Assembly (NCBI GenBank): GCA_046598395.1
Contig: JBKJIQ010000003.1
Coordinates: forward strand, 1-64,000
DNA from: JAENVU01 sp046598395
GTDB lineage: Bacteria; Actinomycetota; Acidimicrobiia; IMCC26256; JAENVU01
Direction of reading: 5' to 3'
DNA length: 64,000 nucleotides
Shown: positions 9,229 through 18,508 of the stretch, in pieces
How positions within the stretch are numbered: position 1 is the first letter of the stretch
Layout: every line of letters starts with the position of its first letter
The notes under the pieces: generated by a model
What the model saw: only the letters and a program-made list of their open reading frames with translations
Told to the model about the DNA's origin: nothing
The model's database searches: none
Translations under genes and position numbers: made by a program

Positions 9229-9279
9229 CGAACTTGCGCCACTTTTCCACCTGTCAGGTGGAAAAGTGGCGCAAGTTCG
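9229..9279. terminator. 51-nt perfect palindrome between convergent genes (bidirectional terminator)
   Basis: Two exact 25-nt arms (9229-9253 and 9255-9279) surround a single central base (9254). The structure starts 10 bp after the thiolase stop and ends 9 bp before the stop of the convergent ligase, so a hairpin would end transcripts from both sides. There is no U-tract, as is usual in actinobacteria. An exact arm of this length is unusual for a terminator, so it may also be a copy of a small palindromic repeat. Confidence 0.75.
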
Positions 9280-9287
9280 TACTTGGG

Positions 9288-10763
9288 TCAGGAGAACTGG
9301 GCGCGGAGTTGGCGTTTGAGGACCTTGCCCATGGGGTCGCGTGGGAGTTCTGAGACGAACTCCACCCGACGGGGCGCCTTGTAGCGGACGAGATGTTCGC
9401 GCGCGAACGCGATCACATCACCCGCCGTCATCTCGACGCTCAACTCGCCGGTCACGACGACGACCGCGGTCACGATCTCTCCGTACTCCTCGTCGGGGAG
9501 TCCGATCACCGCAGCCTCGGCGATCCCGTCGAGGGTCAGGAGGACCGACTCGACCTCGGCGGGATACACGTTGGATCCACCGGTGATGATCATGTCCTTG
9601 TGGCGGTCGGCCAGGAACAGGTACCCGTCTTCGTCGAGATAGCCCAGGTCGCCGAGGGTCGCGAGGTTCCCCCGATACACCGACTCGGTCAGTTCATCGG
9701 GACCCGCGTAACGAAACCCGCGTCCCCAATCGGAGCCGATGTAGATCAGTCCGATCTCATTCACGGGCAGCTCGTCGCCGTCGGTCCCGTGGGCGTCGGC
9801 CCCGTCCGCGGTGGGGTCGTAGATCTTGATTGTCGAGCCCGGCGCGGCCTTGCCCACGCTTCCCGGCTTGCGTAGCCACTCTTCGGGGGTGATCACGGTC
9901 CCCATCGTCTCGGTGCCACCGTAGGTTTCCCACAACGCGCCGTCCGGCAAGAAGTCGATCACGGCTCGCTTGAGACTCGGCGCGCACGGGGCCGAGCCGT
10001 GGAGCACCCGCTTGAGACTCGACACGTCGGCGGCGGCGCGTACGGAGTCGGGCGTGGCCATCAATCGGTAGAGGTGAACCGGGGCGCACCACGAGTAGGT
10101 CACCCGCTCGCGTTCGACGGCCGCCAGCCATTCGACGGCGTCGAAATGCTCCAGCAGCACCGCGGTGTGGCCCAGGAGTAACGCGCTGTGCAACCCGCTG
10201 AACCCCGCGATGTGATGCAACGGCGACGCGGTGATGTTCACCTCGTCCACCGCGTCGATCCCGTAGTTGGTGTAGTACGCCACCATGCCTTCGATGGACT
10301 GCGCCGCCGGGACAACGGGTCGCAGAACGGCCTTGGGCCGCCCGGTCGTACCCGACGTGTAGGCCCGCAGCGTGACGTAATCAGGGGACCACTCCGTCCC
10401 GGTCGGCCCGTCGACCGATTCGAGCGCGGCCATGAACTCGCCGAGCCCCACCTCATCGATGAGCCGGACCGCTCCACCGTCGGAACAGAAGTACTCCCGT
10501 TCATCCGCGGTCGCATCATGGGGAATCGGGACGACCTGCGCACCGAGCCGGGCTGCACCCAGAGCGGCGACCAACCACTCGGGTCGATTGCCGAGCGCCA
10601 GCGCGAGCCGCCCCGTTGCACCCACGCCATCGCTGCGCAGCACCGCGGCCGCACGCGCCGCCAGGTCATCCATCTCGGCGTAGGTGATCCGGCGGTCGCC
10701 GTGAACGATCGCGACCTTGTCGGGTCGCAGGCGAGCATGGGCGGCGACCCCGTACTCCGTCAT
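9288..10763 (-). CDS. Acyl-CoA synthetase / AMP-dependent ligase
   Basis: A 491-residue adenylate-forming enzyme. The P-loop-like A3 motif A-Y-T-S-G-T-T-G-R-P-K-A lies in the first half, E-T-Y-G-G-T-E in the middle (A5), G-D-L-G-Y-L-D-E-D-G-Y near residue 370 (A7) and G-K-V-L-K-R near the C-terminus, where the last Lys is the catalytic one. It activates a carboxylic acid with ATP to a CoA thioester. ATG 10763 is the first start after the SDR stop, 10 bp downstream, so it belongs to the beta-galactosidase-SDR-ligase run. The acid is unknown; steroid or branched acids fit the setting. Confidence 0.88.
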   Translation of the reverse strand: MTEYGVAAHARLRPDKVAIVHGDRRITYAEMDDLAARAAAVLRSDGVGATGRLALALGNRPEWLVAALGAARLGAQVVPIPHDATADEREYFCSDGGAVRLIDEVGLGEFMAALESVDGPTGTEWSPDYVTLRAYTSGTTGRPKAVLRPVVPAAQSIEGMVAYYTNYGIDAVDEVNITASPLHHIAGFSGLHSALLLGHTAVLLEHFDAVEWLAAVERERVTYSWCAPVHLYRLMATPDSVRAAADVSSLKRVLHGSAPCAPSLKRAVIDFLPDGALWETYGGTETMGTVITPEEWLRKPGSVGKAAPGSTIKIYDPTADGADAHGTDGDELPVNEIGLIYIGSDWGRGFRYAGPDELTESVYRGNLATLGDLGYLDEDGYLFLADRHKDMIITGGSNVYPAEVESVLLTLDGIAEAAVIGLPDEEYGEIVTAVVVVTGELSVEMTAGDVIAFAREHLVRYKAPRRVEFVSELPRDPMGKVLKRQLRAQFS

Positions 10764-10773
10764 CGCCGTGCCG

Positions 10774-11679
10774 CTACGCCCCGTAGACCGGAGTGGGCGA
10801 CGGCGCAACGTCGAGCAACCGCGCCACCACCGGACCGATCTCGTTCGGTTCCCACCGCGCGCCCTTGTCCTCACGCGGGCCGTGCTGCCAACCATCGGCC
10901 ACAGAGATCACGCCGCCCTCCACTTCGAAGACTCGTCCGGTCACGCCCGCCGATTCGCATGACCCGAGCCACACCACCAACGGAGCGATGTTCTCGGGGG
11001 CCATCTCGTCGAACGCGTCATCCGCGGGTGCCGCCATCGTGTCGGCGAACACCGCCTCGGTCATGCGCGTTCGAGCCGCCGGGGCAATCGCGTTGACGGT
11101 GACGCCGTAGCGGCCGAGCTCGGCCGCCTCCACCATGGTGAGACCGGCGATTCCCGCCTTGGCCGCGCTGTAGGCGCCTTGACCCACGCTGCCCATGAGG
11201 CCCGCGCCGGACGACGTGTTGATCACCCGGCCGTCGACCGCCACCCCGGCCTTTTGTTGCTCGCGCCAGTACGCCGCGGCGAACCGAGTGGGAGCGAAGT
11301 GGCCCTTGAGATGCACACGGATCACCGCATCCCACTCTTCCTCCGCGGTACTCACCACCATGCGGTCGCGCAAGAACCCGGCATTGTTCACCAACACGTC
11401 GAGTGTGCCGAACGCGTCGATCGCGGTTTGGATCAGGCGCTGGGCGCCGGCCCAATCGGCCACGTCGTCACCGTTGGCCAGCGCCTCACCACCCATCGCG
11501 CGAATCGCGTCGACCACCTCGCCGGCCGGGCCGGTGGAGCCACCGCTGCCGTCGCTCTCGGCGCCAAGATCATTGACCACGACCTTGGCCCCTTGGCGGG
11601 CGAACTCCAGCGCATGGCCGCGGCCAATGCCGCGGCCCGCGCCGGTCACGATTACGACTCGGTCGTCACAGATCCCCAT
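10774..11679 (-). CDS. Short-chain dehydrogenase, Rv3548c-like / MFE-2 hydroxyacyl-CoA dehydrogenase type
   Basis: A 301-residue SDR with T-G-A-G-R-G-I-G (NAD(P) loop), N-N-A-G, and the S...Y-S-A-A-K catalytic set in S-S-G-A-G-L-M-G-S. The inserted loop after V-N-D-L-G and the F-L-R-D-R-M motif are typical of 3-hydroxyacyl-CoA dehydrogenases related to peroxisomal multifunctional enzyme 2. From memory the protein strongly resembles M. tuberculosis Rv3548c, which lies in the cholesterol-ring (KstR2) gene region. It sits 7 bp downstream of the beta-galactosidase stop and 10 bp upstream of the acyl-CoA ligase, so these three are probably one operon. Confidence 0.85.
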   Translation of the reverse strand: MGICDDRVVIVTGAGRGIGRGHALEFARQGAKVVVNDLGAESDGSGGSTGPAGEVVDAIRAMGGEALANGDDVADWAGAQRLIQTAIDAFGTLDVLVNNAGFLRDRMVVSTAEEEWDAVIRVHLKGHFAPTRFAAAYWREQQKAGVAVDGRVINTSSGAGLMGSVGQGAYSAAKAGIAGLTMVEAAELGRYGVTVNAIAPAARTRMTEAVFADTMAAPADDAFDEMAPENIAPLVVWLGSCESAGVTGRVFEVEGGVISVADGWQHGPREDKGARWEPNEIGPVVARLLDVAPSPTPVYGA

Positions 11680-11686
11680 GGGCGGG

Positions 11687-14600
11687 TCAACGTAGCCGGA
11701 TCAGATCGGCGCGCAACTCCCGGGCGATCCTCGCCACATCGTCGCGGTGGAGATTGACCCCCCGCATGGCCCACGCGAACCGATAGCGACCCGCACCAAT
11801 CCGGTATTCGGGCAACGTGTCCGGACCACAGGAAAGCGTCCCGAGCCCGCGGTGACGATGGTCGACGTGCAGGGTGATGGCCTCCGCGGGCACGAGGTCC
11901 CCGGCGTGGCGCGCCGCGGTGATCTGTTCCGGCGTGAACTGGCTCACATTTAGCTGGAACGGCTGGGCGCCTACCACGAGCAGCCCCCGCCCGGCTGCCG
12001 TGTGAAGAACGGCCCATCGGGTATCGGCGTGACCACCGTGCTCTTGGGGCACCACGTACGGCACGTATTGATCGGCCACCGTGGAGGTGAACTTCCCGAT
12101 CCGCGCCCCACGACGACGGTCCGGATACGACTCCACCAAGCCGCGCCCGTACCAAGTGACGCGGTCGAGCACCCGCGGCAGATCCATACGTATGCCGATA
12201 CGCGGCAGATCCGCGAACGCGGAAGGGATCCGGACATCTTCGGCAACGATCACCGCACCATCCGCGCGCAGCGTCATCGTTTCGCGGGCCACGATCGGCG
12301 CATCGGGGTCGGTACCCACGATCTCGCGCACCGTTGTGGCGCGGGCCGCGTGACCATGCGCCTTCACCCGAACTCTCACCGCGCGCACTGTGAGGTTGTC
12401 CAACCCCGCGGTGCGCCATTGGCCGAGCGGCTTGAGTTCCTGCATGGCCGCGAGCTTGAGGCCGTCGTTGTCGGTGGGCGCGCGCCAGAGCGCGAGATCC
12501 GGTCCGGATTCGATGAGGGCCGCACCCCGCCGAGCGAGCCCGAGCGCTCCGGTCTCGAGATCGACGGTCGCATCCAGCGCGGCCGCGATGATCTTGGTGA
12601 TCGGGCCGGGCTCGATCGTGACCGACGCGCTCGCAGCAGTTGACGGGCGCGCCACGCTCGTGCGTCCCCGCGGTGGAATCATGATCTGGGCGGCACCAAT
12701 CTCGAACCCGCGCGGCGCCCACGGCATCTCCCGCGCCGTGGTGAACCGAACCGTCAGCACCGCCTCTTCGTCGCGACCGAAGGTGGGGACGGCACGGCGC
12801 AACAACACCGCAGCGGACTCCCCTGCCCCAAGTTCAGGGAGCGGGAGCACTGCGCCCGCGCGCACGTCTCCATCGACGGCGATCTCGTAGCGGGCACGCA
12901 GCCACGAGAGGTCTTGAAAGTCCTGGCGGTTCGTGACCCGGAGCCGCGGCGTCCGACCCGGCACCCAATCAACGCCCACCGGCAACGCGAGTGCCTTGTG
13001 TTCCTCCATCGCGGGCTTCGGGGTGCGGTCGGGCCAGACCAGCCCATCGATGCAGAAGTTGCCGTCGTTGGGCTCATCGCCGAAGTCACCGCCGTAGGCG
13101 AACCGGGTGGAACCATCGGGCATCGTTTGGCGCAAGCCGTGATCCCAGAACTCCCAGATGAATCCGCCCTGCAACCCCGGGGTGGACTCGATCGCATCCC
13201 AATATTCGGCGAGACATCCGTTGCTGTTGCCCATCGCGTGCGAGTACTCACACATGATCAGCGGGAGTTCGCCGTTGCGAGCCTGCGCCCACGCCACGAT
13301 GTCGGCGATCTCCGGGTACATCGGACACAACACGTCGGTTGCGGTTTGCCGGCGACCCCAGTCCCACATGATCGCGCCCTCGTAGTGGAGCGGTCGGGAC
13401 GGGTCATACGCGCGGATCCACCCCGCGAGCGCTTCGTGGTGCGCGCCGTAACCCGACTCGTTGCCCAGCGACCACATGATGATCGACGGGTGGTTCTTGT
13501 CACGCGTGACCATGCGCGACCCACGATCGAGCAGCGCCGCGGTATAGCGCGGGTCGTGGCACAACGAGAGGATGAACGCATGGCTCTCGAAGTTGGTCTC
13601 GTCCACCACGTAGAGACCGAGCTCATCGCACAGGTCATAGAACGCGGGATCGTTGGGAGCGTGCGACGTGCGCACTGCGTTGAACCCGTATTGCTTCATC
13701 AGCACCAAATCGGCGCGCGTCTGATCCACCGAGACCACCCGCCCGGTTTCCGGATCGAAGTCATGACGGTTGACTCCGCGGATCAGGACCGGCTGATCGT
13801 TGATCAGAAACTCCCGGTCGCGGATCTCGATCGAACGGAACCCGATGGTGCAGGCGTTGACCTCGCGCACCTTCCCTGTCGCATCCGCCAGCGTGACCAC
13901 CAGGCGGTATCGGTTGGGCGCCTCCGAAGACCACGGCGCGACCGCGAGATCATCGGTGCTGAGATCGACCACATGGCCGAAGAAGAGGTAGGCGCGGCGA
14001 TCGGTGGGCACCACCCCAACGAGCGGCGCGCCCACCTTGGCGCCCTTGATCGTCTCGAGCTGTGTGCTCACCGTCCAGTCGCGTTCGGGCTTCCCGGTGA
14101 ATCCAATCTCGGTGCGCACCGTGAGCGACCCGATGCCACGCGATGAGTCCCATCCCGGTTGCGCGTGGACGTCCTGAATCCACACGCGACCCGTCGCGCT
14201 GAGATACACCGAACGACCGATCCCAGCGTGCCACCACTGATCCTGATCTTCTACGTAACTCGCGTCGGACCACCGCACCACCATGAGCGCGATCGAGTTC
14301 TCACCAACGTTCACCACATCGGTGACATCGAACGCGGCCTCGAGCCGTGAGTCCTTGCTGATGCCCACGGGATGGCCGTTCACCCAGACGTGCAGGACGC
14401 TGTCGGCGGCGCCGATGTGCAGTACCACGCGGCGCTTCGCCCACGTTCGGGGGACCGTGAAGGTGCTGCGATAGAGGCCCGTGGGGTTGTCGTCGGGCAC
14501 TTCCGGCGGTACCCCCCGGAACGGCATCTGGACGTTGGTGTAGATCGGCTGGTCGTAGCCCTGCATCGTCCACAGACCCGGGACCTCAACCTCGTCCCAC

Positions 14601-14827
14601 GCACCGTCGCGAAGCGCCGGCGCCATGAAGTCGGCGGGCGCGAGTTCGGGACGCGCCACGAGCATGAACTTCCATCGCCCGTCGAGGGTGCGGACCCACG
14701 GGTTCGACTTCTCCCCTCGTACCGTTTCGCGGTCGGGCGCCGGGAGGAGCGGACTCCGCATCGGCAACCGTGCAACGTTGGTGATCTCGGGTTTGGTCCA
14801 CGCGCGCAAAGCCACCAGCGTTTCCAT
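11687..14827 (-). CDS. Glycoside hydrolase family 2 beta-galactosidase (LacZ-type)
   Basis: A 1046-residue protein, normal size for five-domain LacZ enzymes. The sugar-binding and jelly-roll domains are followed by the TIM barrel with acid/base Glu in L-G-N-E-S-G-Y-G and nucleophile Glu in M-C-E-Y-S-H-A-M-G-N. The C-terminal small-chain-like beta sandwich is present, with W-Y-G-R-G-x-x-E-S-Y-P-D-R. No signal peptide, so it acts in the cytoplasm on imported glycosides. I chose ATG 14827; a GTG 30 bp upstream would overlap the divergent LLM gene. The 7-bp gap to the SDR gene suggests an operon. Sugar substrate not certain from sequence. Confidence 0.88.
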   Translation of the reverse strand: METLVALRAWTKPEITNVARLPMRSPLLPAPDRETVRGEKSNPWVRTLDGRWKFMLVARPELAPADFMAPALRDGAWDEVEVPGLWTMQGYDQPIYTNVQMPFRGVPPEVPDDNPTGLYRSTFTVPRTWAKRRVVLHIGAADSVLHVWVNGHPVGISKDSRLEAAFDVTDVVNVGENSIALMVVRWSDASYVEDQDQWWHAGIGRSVYLSATGRVWIQDVHAQPGWDSSRGIGSLTVRTEIGFTGKPERDWTVSTQLETIKGAKVGAPLVGVVPTDRRAYLFFGHVVDLSTDDLAVAPWSSEAPNRYRLVVTLADATGKVREVNACTIGFRSIEIRDREFLINDQPVLIRGVNRHDFDPETGRVVSVDQTRADLVLMKQYGFNAVRTSHAPNDPAFYDLCDELGLYVVDETNFESHAFILSLCHDPRYTAALLDRGSRMVTRDKNHPSIIMWSLGNESGYGAHHEALAGWIRAYDPSRPLHYEGAIMWDWGRRQTATDVLCPMYPEIADIVAWAQARNGELPLIMCEYSHAMGNSNGCLAEYWDAIESTPGLQGGFIWEFWDHGLRQTMPDGSTRFAYGGDFGDEPNDGNFCIDGLVWPDRTPKPAMEEHKALALPVGVDWVPGRTPRLRVTNRQDFQDLSWLRARYEIAVDGDVRAGAVLPLPELGAGESAAVLLRRAVPTFGRDEEAVLTVRFTTAREMPWAPRGFEIGAAQIMIPPRGRTSVARPSTAASASVTIEPGPITKIIAAALDATVDLETGALGLARRGAALIESGPDLALWRAPTDNDGLKLAAMQELKPLGQWRTAGLDNLTVRAVRVRVKAHGHAARATTVREIVGTDPDAPIVARETMTLRADGAVIVAEDVRIPSAFADLPRIGIRMDLPRVLDRVTWYGRGLVESYPDRRRGARIGKFTSTVADQYVPYVVPQEHGGHADTRWAVLHTAAGRGLLVVGAQPFQLNVSQFTPEQITAARHAGDLVPAEAITLHVDHRHRGLGTLSCGPDTLPEYRIGAGRYRFAWAMRGVNLHRDDVARIARELRADLIRLR

Positions 14828-14851
14828 GAGGTCAGACAGTACGGTGCCGGA

Positions 14852-15688
14852 GTGCACTTCGGGATCACCATGTTCGCCACCGATCAGACGATCGATGTTG
14901 CGTCACTCGCGCGTGCCGCGGAAGACCGCGGGTTTCACTCGCTCTATATCCCCGAGCACACCCACATTCCCGTTTCCCGTCGGACGCCTCCACCCACGGG
15001 CGGCGAAGAACTCGCGCAGGAGTACCGGCGCACGCTCGACCCGTTCGTTGCGCTCGCCGCTGCAGCCGCAGTGACCGACCGAATCCTGCTCGGCACCGGA
15101 ATCTGTGTGGTAGCCCAGCGCGAACCTATTGTCACCGCCAAGGCGATCGCCACGCTGGATCAGATCGCCGGCGGCCGGTTGGTCTTCGGGGTCGGGTTCG
15201 GTTGGAACGCGGATGAAATCGAACATCACGGGATCGCGATGGCGGATCGCCGTGACATTGCCCGCGAGCACGTCCTCGCGATGCGCGCGCTGTGGCACGA
15301 CGACGAAGCCGAGTTTCACGGCGAGTTCGTGGACTTTTCACCCTCGTGGTCCTGGCCGAAACCCACCCGGCGGACCGGCCCGCCGGTGCTGATCGGTGGC
15401 GGTCCGGGGCCCAAGTTGCTCGCGCATGTGGCCGAGTACGCCGACGGTTGGATTCCCATCGGCGGTGCCGGGATCCGGGCCGCGCTCGACGACCTCCGCC
15501 GTGCGTGCGACGAAGTGGGGCGTGACTCGCAGGAGCTTCGCATCGTGCCGTTCGGGACGGTCCCCAATCCGGGCAAGCTCGACTACTACGCGACGCTGGG
15601 GATCACCGAGGTCGTGCTGCGAATCGAGGGGGGCAATGCCGACGCGGTGCTGCCGATCCTTGACGAATACGCGGCGCTGATCGAATGA
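14852..15688 (+). CDS. LLM-class F420-dependent oxidoreductase
   Basis: A 278-residue (beta/alpha)8-barrel protein beginning G-I-T-M-F-A-T-D, the N-terminal strand of a TIGR03619-like F420-dependent luciferase-like monooxygenase group. G-T-G-I in the middle, G-V-G-F-G-W-N and P-V-L-I-G-G-G-G-P-G-type segments form the cofactor pocket. It would use reduced coenzyme F420 (or FMN) for a hydride transfer to an unknown substrate. The start is GTG 14852, 24 bp from the divergent beta-galactosidase start, leaving little room for two full promoters. The stop overlaps the next gene (ATGA). Confidence 0.83.
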   Translation: MHFGITMFATDQTIDVASLARAAEDRGFHSLYIPEHTHIPVSRRTPPPTGGEELAQEYRRTLDPFVALAAAAAVTDRILLGTGICVVAQREPIVTAKAIATLDQIAGGRLVFGVGFGWNADEIEHHGIAMADRRDIAREHVLAMRALWHDDEAEFHGEFVDFSPSWSWPKPTRRTGPPVLIGGGPGPKLLAHVAEYADGWIPIGGAGIRAALDDLRRACDEVGRDSQELRIVPFGTVPNPGKLDYYATLGITEVVLRIEGGNADAVLPILDEYAALIE

Positions 15689-16317
15689 CGTTGTCCGCGG
15701 CCCCGGCCGTCGTCGAACTCCAGATTGCCGACGAACCCGACGCGTGGCGCGCGGCGGGATTCACGGTGGTCGATGACGTTGCGCAGATCGGTGCAATTGC
15801 GATTCGACTCATCGGACGAGCCCACGCGAAACGCATCCGGTCCTGGAGTTGGTCGGAGCTTCCGGGCGACGGTCCGATCGATGGCCTGGCAACTGCCGCG
15901 GCATCTCGATCTGTGATCCCGCCGGGTGCGCACGCGAACGGCAGCACGATCGTCGATCACGTGGTGGTTGTCACCCCGAGCCTCGAGCGCAGCACAGCCG
16001 CGTTCGCCGAGCGAGGGCTCGACGTTCGCCGGGTACGCGACACCGATCAATACGGTGCGCCGTTCCGCCAGGTGTTCTTCCGTGGCGGCGAGACGATCAT
16101 CGAGCTCATCGGTCCCGTGGAGCCTGCCGGCGACGACAGCCGGCCCGCGCACTTCTTCGGCTTGGCCTTCACCGTCGCGGATATCGATGCCACCGCCGCG
16201 CTCCTTGCGGGCGGCGTCGGTCGGGTCAAGGACGCCGTACAACCCGGTCGGCGGATCGTCACCTTGCACCACGATCAGTACGACATCTCCGCGCCGATCG
16301 CATTCATGAGCGCGTAG
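15685..16317 (+). CDS. VOC / glyoxalase-like domain protein
   Basis: A 210-residue protein with a less clear N-terminal half and a second half, from I-V-D-H-V-V-V-V at about residue 90, showing the beta-alpha-beta-beta-beta repeats of vicinal-oxygen-chelate folds. These include F-R-Q-V-F-F-R-G-G-E-T-I-I-E-L-I-G and a later F-F-G-L-A-F-T-V strand. His and Glu residues at the strand ends could bind a metal. It overlaps the F420-type oxidoreductase stop by 4 bp, so the two are translationally coupled. It could isomerise or cleave the product of that enzyme; no specific reaction can be assigned. Confidence 0.7.
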   Translation: MTLSAAPAVVELQIADEPDAWRAAGFTVVDDVAQIGAIAIRLIGRAHAKRIRSWSWSELPGDGPIDGLATAAASRSVIPPGAHANGSTIVDHVVVVTPSLERSTAAFAERGLDVRRVRDTDQYGAPFRQVFFRGGETIIELIGPVEPAGDDSRPAHFFGLAFTVADIDATAALLAGGVGRVKDAVQPGRRIVTLHHDQYDISAPIAFMSA

Positions 16318-16324
16318 GAGATCC

Positions 16325-16362
16325 TCGACGGGTATTCAGTCGACGGGTATTCAGTCGACGGG
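16325..16362. repeat. 15-bp tandem repeat, 2.5 copies, at the stop of the GNAT gene
   Basis: The unit TCGACGGGTATTCAG occurs at 16325-16339 and 16340-16354, with a partial third copy (8 bp) from 16355. The GNAT stop codon (16351-16353 on the reverse strand) lies within it. The repeat fills the gap between convergent genes; a duplication by slippage is likely. Confidence 0.85.
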
Positions 16363-17307
16363 CCGCGACCACGCGACCCGGGTCTTGCTGCGTTGGTAGC
16401 CCTGCCCTTCGTACAACGAGAGTGCACCCGTGGGATTCTCGGCATCCACATCGAGCGCGGCGTACTCCAGTCCCTCAACCGCAAACGCGCCCGCGGTCGC
16501 GCTCAGCAATGCGCGCGCTACGCCCTGGCTGCGCCACCGGCGCCGCACTCCCAGCTGGTGGGTCCAGCCCTCACGGAACCCGAGCGCGGGCCAATCGTCA
16601 GGATGAATCGAGTTGAGCGCATACCCCGCGATCTCCTCGCCGTCGAGGACGAGATACGAGCAGTCGGGACGGAAGTTGTGATGCCCGGTCACCCAGGTTC
16701 CCCACGTCTCGGCATCGAGTTCGCTCGACGCGAAGTGATCGCGGAAGGCCTCGTTGTGGGCTGCCCGGGTGGCTTCGTCACGGACTGAGTCGAACGGCAC
16801 GAGTTCGAGGCCCTCGCGCAATACAACCGGCATGACGCCATCGACGAGCGGCCGGCGCATCTCGTGGTAGTAGCGCAACGGACTGAACCCGAACGAGCGA
16901 AACAGCTCGCTCCGAGCGAGGTCGGCGTCGGAGGCCGAGAGCTCCAACCATCCCGGGCTCTTGGACTGCTGCTCGGCCGCAATCTCCCCTCCTCGTTCGG
17001 TCTGCCACGCCACGAGTTCCGCGCCCACACCCATGCCACGCACGTCCGGGGCCACGGCACCGTCGAGCAATACGCGCCGTTGGTGCGAGCTCGGGATACA
17101 CACCACCGTTCCCCAGCCGACGATCCGCCCGTCGCACCATCCCAGGCGAGCGTCGTGGGCGGCGTCGAAGTACGACAACCTCAGCTGCTCCTCCAGATCG
17201 GCTCGCCCCAGGACCTCCCCCGTGCGATCAACCGCCTCGACGACCGCGAGCGCGTCCACCCACTCGTCCAAGTCGCCATCAACTGGTGCCCGCCATTCCA
17301 CCCGCAT
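16351..17307 (-). CDS. Tandem GNAT acetyltransferase, mycothiol-synthase (MshD)-like
   Basis: A 318-residue protein with two GNAT domains. The first carries V-A-P-D-V-R-G-M-G-V-G and the second V-R-R-R-W-R-S-Q-G-V-A-R-A-L-L as the acetyl-CoA pyrophosphate loops. Length and layout match MshD, which acetylates Cys-GlcN-Ins in mycothiol synthesis, but two-domain GNATs include many other enzymes, so the specific role is not proven. The true start is ATG 17307, since the in-frame codon just upstream is TTG. It is followed at the 3' side by the convergent VOC gene and a short tandem repeat. Confidence 0.7.
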   Translation of the reverse strand: MRVEWRAPVDGDLDEWVDALAVVEAVDRTGEVLGRADLEEQLRLSYFDAAHDARLGWCDGRIVGWGTVVCIPSSHQRRVLLDGAVAPDVRGMGVGAELVAWQTERGGEIAAEQQSKSPGWLELSASDADLARSELFRSFGFSPLRYYHEMRRPLVDGVMPVVLREGLELVPFDSVRDEATRAAHNEAFRDHFASSELDAETWGTWVTGHHNFRPDCSYLVLDGEEIAGYALNSIHPDDWPALGFREGWTHQLGVRRRWRSQGVARALLSATAGAFAVEGLEYAALDVDAENPTGALSLYEGQGYQRSKTRVAWSRPVD

Positions 17308-17346
17308 CAACTGATTCTGCCTGCTCCGATCGGCCGGACGGCGGAA

Positions 17347-18495
17347 CTAGAGCCGTTCGATGATCGTGACGTTCGCCTGGCCGCCGCCTTCACACATGGT
17401 CTGGAGTCCATAACGGCCCCCCGTGCGTTCCAGCTCGTTCAAGAGCGTCGTCATCAACCGCACCCCGGTCGCACCCAACGGGTGGCCCAACGCGATCGCC
17501 CCACCGTTCACGTTCACCTTGGCCATGTCGGCGCCGGTCTCCTTGGCCCACGCGAGCACCACCGACGCGAACGCCTCATTGATTTCGACGAGGTCGATCT
17601 GGTCCAAGCTCATCCCGGACTTCTCGAGCGCATAGGCCGTTGCCGGTATCGGAGCGGAGAGCATGAAGATCGGATCGTCGCCGCGCACCGAGAGGTGATG
17701 GATGCGAGCCCGCGGCTTGAAGCCATGTTCCTTCACCGCCGATTCCGACGCGATGAGCATCGCACTCGCGGCGTCGGAGATCTGTGAGCTCATGGCCGCG
17801 GTGATGGTGCCGCCTTCGATGAGCGGCTTCAGCGAACGGATCTTCTCCCAGTTGGGTTCGCGCGGGCCTTCATCGAACGTTGCGTCGCCGAACGCGACGA
17901 TTTCGTTCTCGAACCGTCCTTCGGCCCGAGCGCGGATCGCGCGCTCGTGGGATTGGACCGCGAACTGCTCCATGTCGTCTCGGCTGATGCCCCACTTCTC
18001 CGCGATGAGTTCGGCACCGCGGAACTGGCTCACTTCCTGGGTGCCGTACCGCTTCACCCAACCGGTGCTCGTGCTGAACGGGTCGGTGAATCCGAACTGC
18101 TCGGCCACCGTCATCGCGGAGGAGATCGGGATCATGCTCATGTTCTGCACACCGCCGGCGACCACCACATCCTGGGTGCCGCTCATCACGCCCTGGGCCG
18201 CGAAGTGCACCGCCTGCTGACTCGAGCCGCATTGGCGGTCCACCGTCGTGCCCGGCACCGACTCCGGCAGTCCCGCGGCCAGCCAACAGGTGCGGGCGAT
18301 GTCGCCGGCTTGGGGACCAATCGCGTCGAGACACCCGAACACCACGTCCTCGACCGCGGCGGGATCGAAGTCGTTGCGCGTCATCAACTCGGAGAGGACG
18401 TGCGCGCCGAGGTCCGCCGGGTGAACCTGGCTCAGCGAACCGCCGCGTCGGCCCACGGGAGTGCGGATGGCATCGATGATGTAAGCCTCGGACAT
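17347..18495 (-). CDS. fadA6: FadA6-like thiolase of steroid C/D-ring degradation
   Basis: A 382-residue thiolase. Catalytic Cys lies in D-R-Q-C-G-S-S-Q-Q, His in G-G-A-I-A-L-G-H-P-L-G, and the second Cys in C-E-G-G-G-Q-A-N. The opening E-A-Y-I-I-D-A-I-R-T-P and the G-G-V-Q-N-M-S segment resemble M. tuberculosis FadA6 (Rv3556c), which removes acetyl-CoA late in HIP catabolism. It is the third gene of a fadE31-ACAD-fadA6 operon; 36 bp with a 12-bp tandem repeat separates it from the ACAD stop. Assignment to FadA6 rests on family resemblance and on the two ACAD neighbours. Confidence 0.8.
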   Translation of the reverse strand: MSEAYIIDAIRTPVGRRGGSLSQVHPADLGAHVLSELMTRNDFDPAAVEDVVFGCLDAIGPQAGDIARTCWLAAGLPESVPGTTVDRQCGSSQQAVHFAAQGVMSGTQDVVVAGGVQNMSMIPISSAMTVAEQFGFTDPFSTSTGWVKRYGTQEVSQFRGAELIAEKWGISRDDMEQFAVQSHERAIRARAEGRFENEIVAFGDATFDEGPREPNWEKIRSLKPLIEGGTITAAMSSQISDAASAMLIASESAVKEHGFKPRARIHHLSVRGDDPIFMLSAPIPATAYALEKSGMSLDQIDLVEINEAFASVVLAWAKETGADMAKVNVNGGAIALGHPLGATGVRLMTTLLNELERTGGRYGLQTMCEGGGQANVTIIERL

Positions 18496-18508
18496 GGTGT
18501 TCCCTTCT

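Noticed and set aside
12914..14146. 410-codon open frame opposite the beta-galactosidase
   Set aside because: High-GC antisense shadow without domain; the catalytic motifs are on the other strand.
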